8,199 bases of DNA from Nitrososphaerales archaeon (GTDB lineage: Archaea > Thermoproteota > Nitrososphaeria > Nitrososphaerales > UBA183), in NCBI GenBank assembly GCA_030042335.1, contig JASHZW010000131.1, positions 1-8,199 of the forward strand, in the 5' to 3' direction. A model generated the notes under the pieces. That model did not search any database and was not told where the DNA came from. It saw only the letters and a list, made by a program, of their open reading frames with translations. Positions 4,799-8,199 of this stretch are shown one piece after another. Numbering within the stretch: position 1 is the stretch's first letter; each line of letters starts with the position of its first letter. The translations under genes and the position numbers were made by a program.

Positions 4799-6955
4799 TT
4801 GGGTATTGACTATGGTCTGATCGCGGCCGCCGTATCTGTGGTCGCACTTCTCTATGCTCTCATCCTGTTCTTCGTTGTAAGGAGCAAGGACCCTGGCACT
4901 CCCAGGATGACGGAGATTGCCACGGCGGTAAGGGTAGGGGCCAACGCGTTCCTCAGAAGGGAATATACCGTGATCGCACCAGTCGCGATAATCATCGCCA
5001 TCCTGATCTATGTCGGCATCGACATCCCGCTCAAGACGGGGGGCGTAACCGCCGTTGGCTTCCTCGTCGGGTCGGCCCTCTCCGCGATGGCCGGTTACAT
5101 CGGCATGGCGGCGACCGTGAGGACGAGCTCCAGGACGGCGCAGGCGGCAAGGAAGGGACTCGGCCCTGCATTGACCCTCGCCTTCAGGGGTGGTGGCGTC
5201 ATGGGGATGGCCGTCGTGGGCTTCGGCCTCCTCGGCGTGTCCTTGTTCTATATCGCGTACCAGTCGGTAATCGTCACGACTCCGGCGGTCATCGCAGGCC
5301 TCGGCTTCGGTGCTTCGCTGATTGCGATGTTCATGAGGGTCTCAGGAGGAATCTACACCAAGGCCGCGGACGTGGGCGCTGACCTCGTCGGCAAGACCGA
5401 GGCTGGCATCCCGGAGGACGACCCGAGGAACCCGGCCGTCATCGCAGACAACGTCGGTGACAACGTCGGAGACTGTGCCGGCATGGGTGCAGATGTTTAC
5501 GAATCTTTCGTCGTGACCTCGATAGCGGCCGTGATCCTGGCTGCCCTCATCACCTCGAAGGCGTCTACGTTCGGTTCGCTCACGTCGCTGATTTCATCGA
5601 ACCAGCTGCTAGTGTTCCCGCTGATGCTCGGGGCCGCGGGTATCATCGGCTCCATCATCGGGGGGCTCTACATCCGCAGCTCGATCAAGAAGAATCCCAT
5701 GGGTGCCCTCAACGTAGCCCTCATAATCTCGGCCGTCATAGCGATCATCATCGACGCCGTCGTATCCAGCAGCGTCTTCGGCTCCAGCGAGCTCGGATAC
5801 GGCTTCCTCGCGAGCGCGGTTGTCGGCATCGTAGTCGTGGTCGTGATTGAACAGGTCGCTGATTACTTCACCTCCTACGAGCACAAGCCGGTCCAGTTCG
5901 TGGCCGCTGCCAGTCAGACGGGACCAGCGACCAACTTCCTGGCGGGCTTTTCGACGGGCCTCCAGAGCACGGCGCCTTCCGCGCTGGTGCTGGTCCTCGC
6001 GATAGGCATCTCCTACTTCATCGGATACTATGCCTCGGGCGAGAACCTCCTCTTCGGCGTCTACAGCACAGCTGTGGCAACGATGGCGGAGCTTTCGCTC
6101 ACGGGCGTCATCATGTCGATCGACTCCTTCGGGCCTATCACCGACAACGCGAATGGCATAGTCGAGATGGCAGGCCTCGAGGCGGGCGTCAGGGAAGTAA
6201 CGGACGAGCTCGACGCGGTCGGGAACACGACCAAGGCTACGACAAAGGCTTTCGCGGTGACATCGGCGGCGCTCGCGGCGGTCGCGATATTCTTCGCGTT
6301 CCAGAGCGAGGTCAACAACCAGATAGTGGGTAACCTCAGCCTGATGTCGAAGTACGGCCTCACCAGCGGCGAGAGCCTGACCTTCGCCCTTTCAGACCCG
6401 AGGGTCATCATAGGTCTCTTCATCGGCAGCCTCCTGCCCTTCTACTTCTCGAGTTTCCTGATACAGGCCGTCGGCAGGGCGGCGATCAAGATGGTGAACG
6501 AGGTGAGGCGCCAGTTCAAGGAGATCCCGGGGATCATGGAGGGGACGGCCAAGCCCGACTATGCAAAGTGCGTGGACATCAGCACGACCGCCGCGCTGAG
6601 AGAGCTGGCCAAGCCTGCGCTCCTCGCGATCGCGACCCCCCTCATCGTCGGCTTCGTCTTGGGCCCTGTCGCCCTGGGCGGCCTCCTGATCGGGAGCGTC
6701 GTGACCGGAGTCTTCCTCGCGTTCATGATGACCAACGGTGGCGCCGCCTGGGACAACGCGAAGAAGTACATCGAGATGGGTAACTTTGGCGGCAAGAAGA
6801 CCCCTGCGCACTCGGCGGCCGTGATGGGTGATACCGTAGGAGACCCGTTCAAGGACACCGCGGGCCCGGCGATCAACTCGCTGATCAAGGTGCTGAACAC
6901 GATCTCCATCGTGTTCGTTTCGGCGATAGTCCTGCTGGCTCTCTTCGTGCACTAG
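4799..6955 (+). CDS. hppA: Membrane-bound proton-translocating pyrophosphatase, K+-independent type
   Basis: 718 residues, multi-spanning membrane protein that couples hydrolysis of pyrophosphate to ion pumping across the cytoplasmic membrane, recovering energy from biosynthetic pyrophosphate. Family signatures are intact: KAADVGADLVGKTE (188-201), then EDDPRNPAVIADNVGDNVGD (206-225) with the aspartates that bind Mg-pyrophosphate, and near the C terminus GDTVGDPFKDTAGPAIN (677-693). In the motif GNTTKATTK, Lys479 and Thr482 occupy the two positions that separate K+-independent enzymes (K/T) from K+-dependent ones (A/G); K+-independent members are proton pumps. The length is normal. TTG at 4799 is chosen because no better in-frame start lies near and it follows the TATA box with a short leader. 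The stop shares the CTAG at 6952-6955 with the stop of the convergent zinc-ribbon gene. Confidence 0.96.
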   Translation: MGIDYGLIAAAVSVVALLYALILFFVVRSKDPGTPRMTEIATAVRVGANAFLRREYTVIAPVAIIIAILIYVGIDIPLKTGGVTAVGFLVGSALSAMAGYIGMAATVRTSSRTAQAARKGLGPALTLAFRGGGVMGMAVVGFGLLGVSLFYIAYQSVIVTTPAVIAGLGFGASLIAMFMRVSGGIYTKAADVGADLVGKTEAGIPEDDPRNPAVIADNVGDNVGDCAGMGADVYESFVVTSIAAVILAALITSKASTFGSLTSLISSNQLLVFPLMLGAAGIIGSIIGGLYIRSSIKKNPMGALNVALIISAVIAIIIDAVVSSSVFGSSELGYGFLASAVVGIVVVVVIEQVADYFTSYEHKPVQFVAAASQTGPATNFLAGFSTGLQSTAPSALVLVLAIGISYFIGYYASGENLLFGVYSTAVATMAELSLTGVIMSIDSFGPITDNANGIVEMAGLEAGVREVTDELDAVGNTTKATTKAFAVTSAALAAVAIFFAFQSEVNNQIVGNLSLMSKYGLTSGESLTFALSDPRVIIGLFIGSLLPFYFSSFLIQAVGRAAIKMVNEVRRQFKEIPGIMEGTAKPDYAKCVDISTTAALRELAKPALLAIATPLIVGFVLGPVALGGLLIGSVVTGVFLAFMMTNGGAAWDNAKKYIEMGNFGGKKTPAHSAAVMGDTVGDPFKDTAGPAINSLIKVLNTISIVFVSAIVLLALFVH

Positions 6956-7074
6956 GGTTCGATTCGGACTTCGGTCATTCCGCAGGAAGGGCATCTGAGG
7001 GTCGTCTTCGGCGGTTTTCCCTCGCGCCCCATCCTCGCTCCGCAGCAGGCACAAACGACCTCGTCCCGAGCCAC
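6952..7074 (-). CDS. 40-residue zinc-ribbon protein
   Basis: A minus-strand frame from GTG at 7074 to TAG at 6954-6952 encodes 40 residues: MARDEVVCACCGARMG, a basic linker, then LRCPSCGMTEVRIEP. The pairs C8-x2-C11 and C28-x2-C31, each followed by glycine, form a clear zinc-ribbon pattern, arguing strongly that this frame and not the longer overlapping antisense frame is used. Function unknown; such small ribbons often bind nucleic acid, RNA polymerase or ribosomes. It starts 20 bases after the RidA stop, with GGTG a few bases upstream of the GTG, and is likely co-transcribed with RidA. It ends tail to tail with the pyrophosphatase, sharing the palindrome CTAG as both stop codons. Confidence 0.68.
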   Translation of the reverse strand: MARDEVVCACCGARMGREGKPPKTTLRCPSCGMTEVRIEP

Positions 7075-7094
7075 GGACCGACACCGGAAGAGGA

Positions 7095-7472
7095 CTAACC
7101 CTGGACGGCGATGACGTCGATCTCTACCAGCAGGTCGTCGCGGGTGAAACCCACCACGACCGTGCTCCTGACTGGCTTGCTATGGGGGAAGTAGGTCGAG
7201 TAGACCTGGTTCATGTCTTTCCCGTGGTTCACGTCCTTGAGGTAGACCGTGACCTTGACCGCCTTGTCCAGACTGCTGCCGCTGGCCTCGAGGATGGCCT
7301 TTATGTTCTCGAGCGACTGCTTTGTCTGCTCCGCGATTCCTCCGCTCACTAGCTGCCCTGTCTTCGGATCGACACCCACCGAGCCGCACACGAAGACGAA
7401 TCCGTTCGCGATTATGCCTTGCGAGTATGGGCCGAGTGGCTTGGGCGCGTTGGGGGTTTCTATGACCTTCAT
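7095..7472 (-). CDS. ridA: RidA family (YjgF/YER057c/UK114) enamine/imine deaminase
   Basis: 125 residues, the usual RidA length. Family members hydrolyse reactive enamine/imine intermediates such as 2-aminoacrylate released by pyridoxal-phosphate enzymes; they are cytoplasmic trimers. Visible features are GPYSQGI near the N terminus (14-20), VFVCGSVGVDPKTGQLV, NIKAILEASGSSLDKAVKVT, and the active-site segment PVRSTVVVGF with Arg102 aligned to the substrate-binding arginine of the deaminating subfamily (Arg105 in E. coli RidA). Glu117 in LVEIDVIAV matches the conserved glutamate. This supports true deaminase activity. The ATG at 7472 is well placed behind an AT-rich box at 7496-7504, giving a leaderless transcript. 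The zinc-ribbon gene follows 20 bases downstream, probably in the same transcript. Confidence 0.95.
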   Translation of the reverse strand: MKVIETPNAPKPLGPYSQGIIANGFVFVCGSVGVDPKTGQLVSGGIAEQTKQSLENIKAILEASGSSLDKAVKVTVYLKDVNHGKDMNQVYSTYFPHSKPVRSTVVVGFTRDDLLVEIDVIAVQG

Positions 7473-7495
7473 ACACCCGCCACACGTCCCGGGGG

Positions 7496-7504
7496 CTATT
7501 ATCT
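7496..7504 (-). promoter_or_regulatory. Putative TATA box of the RidA / zinc-ribbon unit
   Basis: The minus strand reads AGATAATAG, an AT island in GC-rich DNA. Its centre is about 26-28 bases before the RidA ATG, the standard archaeal spacing, so transcription would start at or next to the A of the ATG and the message would be leaderless. Confidence 0.5.
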
Positions 7505-7613
7505 TTGCGGCCTGCTTTTGGGTAGCGGGTTCGATCTTCGGCTACCTCGGATATTACGGTATCGAGGTTGCATGTTTTTTCCGACGACCTTGCCTGAATG
7601 TTGTGGCCCGTCT

Positions 7614-7626
7614 GGTGTGATACACC
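7614..7626. repeat. Short perfect inverted repeat (possible operator)
   Basis: GGTGT and ACACC flank the three-base centre GAT. The right arm lies within the second copy of the 11-base direct repeat ATACACCCGCC. It sits about 140 bases upstream of RidA and about 175 upstream of the Kelch-like gene, a possible dimer-type regulator site. Chance occurrence cannot be excluded for five-base arms. Confidence 0.25.
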
Positions 7627-7747
7627 CGCCTCCGGCCTACTTCCTTGGCTATTCTGGAACCGCCGTTGCAGTTGCATCGAGCATTGTCTTTGGTGCTCAC
7701 TCTGGCTGAGCGAAAGACCACCCGAAGTGAAACGGGCTCAGGAATCA

Positions 7748-7759
7748 CCCGTTAATGGG
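7748..7759. repeat. Near-palindrome upstream of the Kelch-like gene
   Basis: CCCGTTAATGGG is symmetrical around its central TTAA except for one pair (G opposite T). It lies 41 bases before the ATG at 7801, immediately upstream of where the core promoter should be, a typical place for a regulator in archaea. Candidate TATA-like stretches downstream are TTTTGCA (7771-7777), spaced for a leaderless start at 7801, and CTTAAG (7786-7791), which would be too close to 7801. Confidence 0.3.
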
Positions 7760-7800
7760 ACAGAACCCGCTTTTGCATCACAACCCTTAAGATTCAACGG

Positions 7801-8199
7801 ATGGCCGTTGGCCGGGAATTGATCAAGCTCTCCCCTAAGGTCATCACCGCGATGGCGGTGGTATTGGTCATACTGGTGGGAGCGAACTTCTACCTTGAGT
7901 ACAGCGCCTCGAACAGCAGTGGACCCTGGGTCTCAACTACCGCCTATCCCCTCCAGGCCGGAGGTACGGCGGGCGTGCTTGGCCAGTCGTGTGTGGGCTC
8001 ATCGACAACCATCTACTGCATCGGCGGCGAGGATACCGACAGCGCTCCCCATGACTCGGTCTACTACGCGCCGATTTCATCCTCGGGTATAGGCAACTGG
8101 ACCCTCGACCAGTACTCCTATCCGCAGAACATCATGTTCACATCCTGCCTCGCGAACTCCGGCTACGTTTACTGCGTGGGCGGCACCGACGAGGCCACG
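7801..8199 (+). CDS. Membrane-anchored Kelch-like repeat protein, N-terminal part, cut by window edge
   Basis: 133 residues are visible and the frame is open at the right edge. A single hydrophobic segment at about residues 13-32 follows a short basic N terminus (MAVGRELIKLSPK), so the rest is probably outside the cell. Two partial repeats show the same pattern: QSCVGSSTTIYCIGG (62-76) and TSCLANSGYVYCVGG (114-128), with IY/VY-C-x-GG resembling the Kelch beta-propeller signature. Between them is VYYAPISSSGIGNWTLDQYS. Each repeat has a cysteine pair nine residues apart (C64/C73 and C116/C125), suggesting disulphides across adjacent strands, and the repeats are 52 residues apart. Such Kelch-like surface proteins are often large; function unknown. 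Start at 7801 is the first ATG; TTG at 7819 or ATG at 7852 are possible but would shorten the basic region before the helix. Confidence 0.75.
   Translation, partial: MAVGRELIKLSPKVITAMAVVLVILVGANFYLEYSASNSSGPWVSTTAYPLQAGGTAGVLGQSCVGSSTTIYCIGGEDTDSAPHDSVYYAPISSSGIGNWTLDQYSYPQNIMFTSCLANSGYVYCVGGTDEAT

Larger units (their letters stand above)
7473..7800. other. Divergent spacer between RidA and the Kelch-like gene
   Basis: 328 bases without a confident gene. It holds the RidA TATA-like box, the perfect inverted repeat GGTGT-GAT-ACACC (7614-7626), a near-palindrome CCCGTTAATGGG (7748-7759), and the 11-base direct repeat ATACACCCGCC at 7471-7481 and 7620-7630. Two short plus-strand frames run through it: one of 52 codons (7462 to 7620) with a hydrophobic stretch and one of 45 codons (about 7571 to 7709). 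Neither has a ribosome binding site or recognisable family. No tRNA or known non-coding RNA is seen. Confidence 0.5.

Noticed and set aside
6392..7084. 230-codon minus-strand frame
   Set aside because: It is mostly antisense to the pyrophosphatase C terminus and reads the zinc-ribbon gene in the wrong frame; composition is Arg/Asp/His-rich shadow sequence.
7520..7550. tRNA-like T-arm (GGGTTCGATC)
   Set aside because: The flanking bases do not pair as a T stem and no acceptor, D or anticodon arms can be found nearby.
1..8199. CRISPR arrays, insertion sequences, integrase sites or phage genes
   Set aside because: No regularly spaced repeats, terminal inverted repeats, transposase or integrase motifs were seen on either strand.

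Overview
The window is archaeal. It carries a TFIIB-type initiation factor (TFB), deoxyhypusine synthase, a membrane pyrophosphatase and class III (prepilin-type) signal sequences. Several genes have TATA-like boxes about 22-31 bases before the start codon with little or no leader. GTG and TTG starts are frequent, and G+C is high, up to about two thirds in the stretches I counted. The TFB and the lysine/threonine-type pyrophosphatase resemble those I associate with Nitrososphaeria (Thaumarchaeota) and related Thermoproteota, but that placement is an inference from recognition, not from a search.

Layout. (1) Positions 1-614, minus strand: the N-terminal part of a type II/IV secretion (archaellum/pilus-type) ATPase that runs off the left edge. 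(2) Positions 689-2678, plus strand: divergent from the ATPase, five tightly overlapping genes for small single-pass membrane proteins with pilin-like N termini. One is a 39-residue microprotein with a TTG start that is easily missed. Together with the ATPase this looks like a surface appendage or pseudopilus locus. (3) Positions 2566-3570, minus strand: a divergent TFB whose last 35 residues are encoded antisense to the end of the fifth pilin-like gene. (4) Positions 3742-4686, plus strand: deoxyhypusine synthase, behind a clear TATA box. (5) Positions 4799-6955, plus strand: a proton-pumping, K+-independent membrane pyrophosphatase with its own promoter. (6) Positions 7472-6952, minus strand: a probable two-gene unit of a RidA-family deaminase and a 40-residue zinc ribbon; the zinc ribbon shares a CTAG double stop with the pyrophosphatase. 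(7) Positions 7473-7800: a non-coding or weakly coding spacer with palindromes and an 11-base repeat. (8) Positions 7801 to the right edge: the start of a membrane-anchored, cysteine-paired Kelch-like extracellular protein.

The left third and the right end concern the cell surface. The middle holds housekeeping functions: transcription initiation, aIF5A modification, pyrophosphate energy recovery and enamine/imine detoxification. The most unusual material is the appendage-like divergon at 1-2678 and its overlap with the TFB gene.
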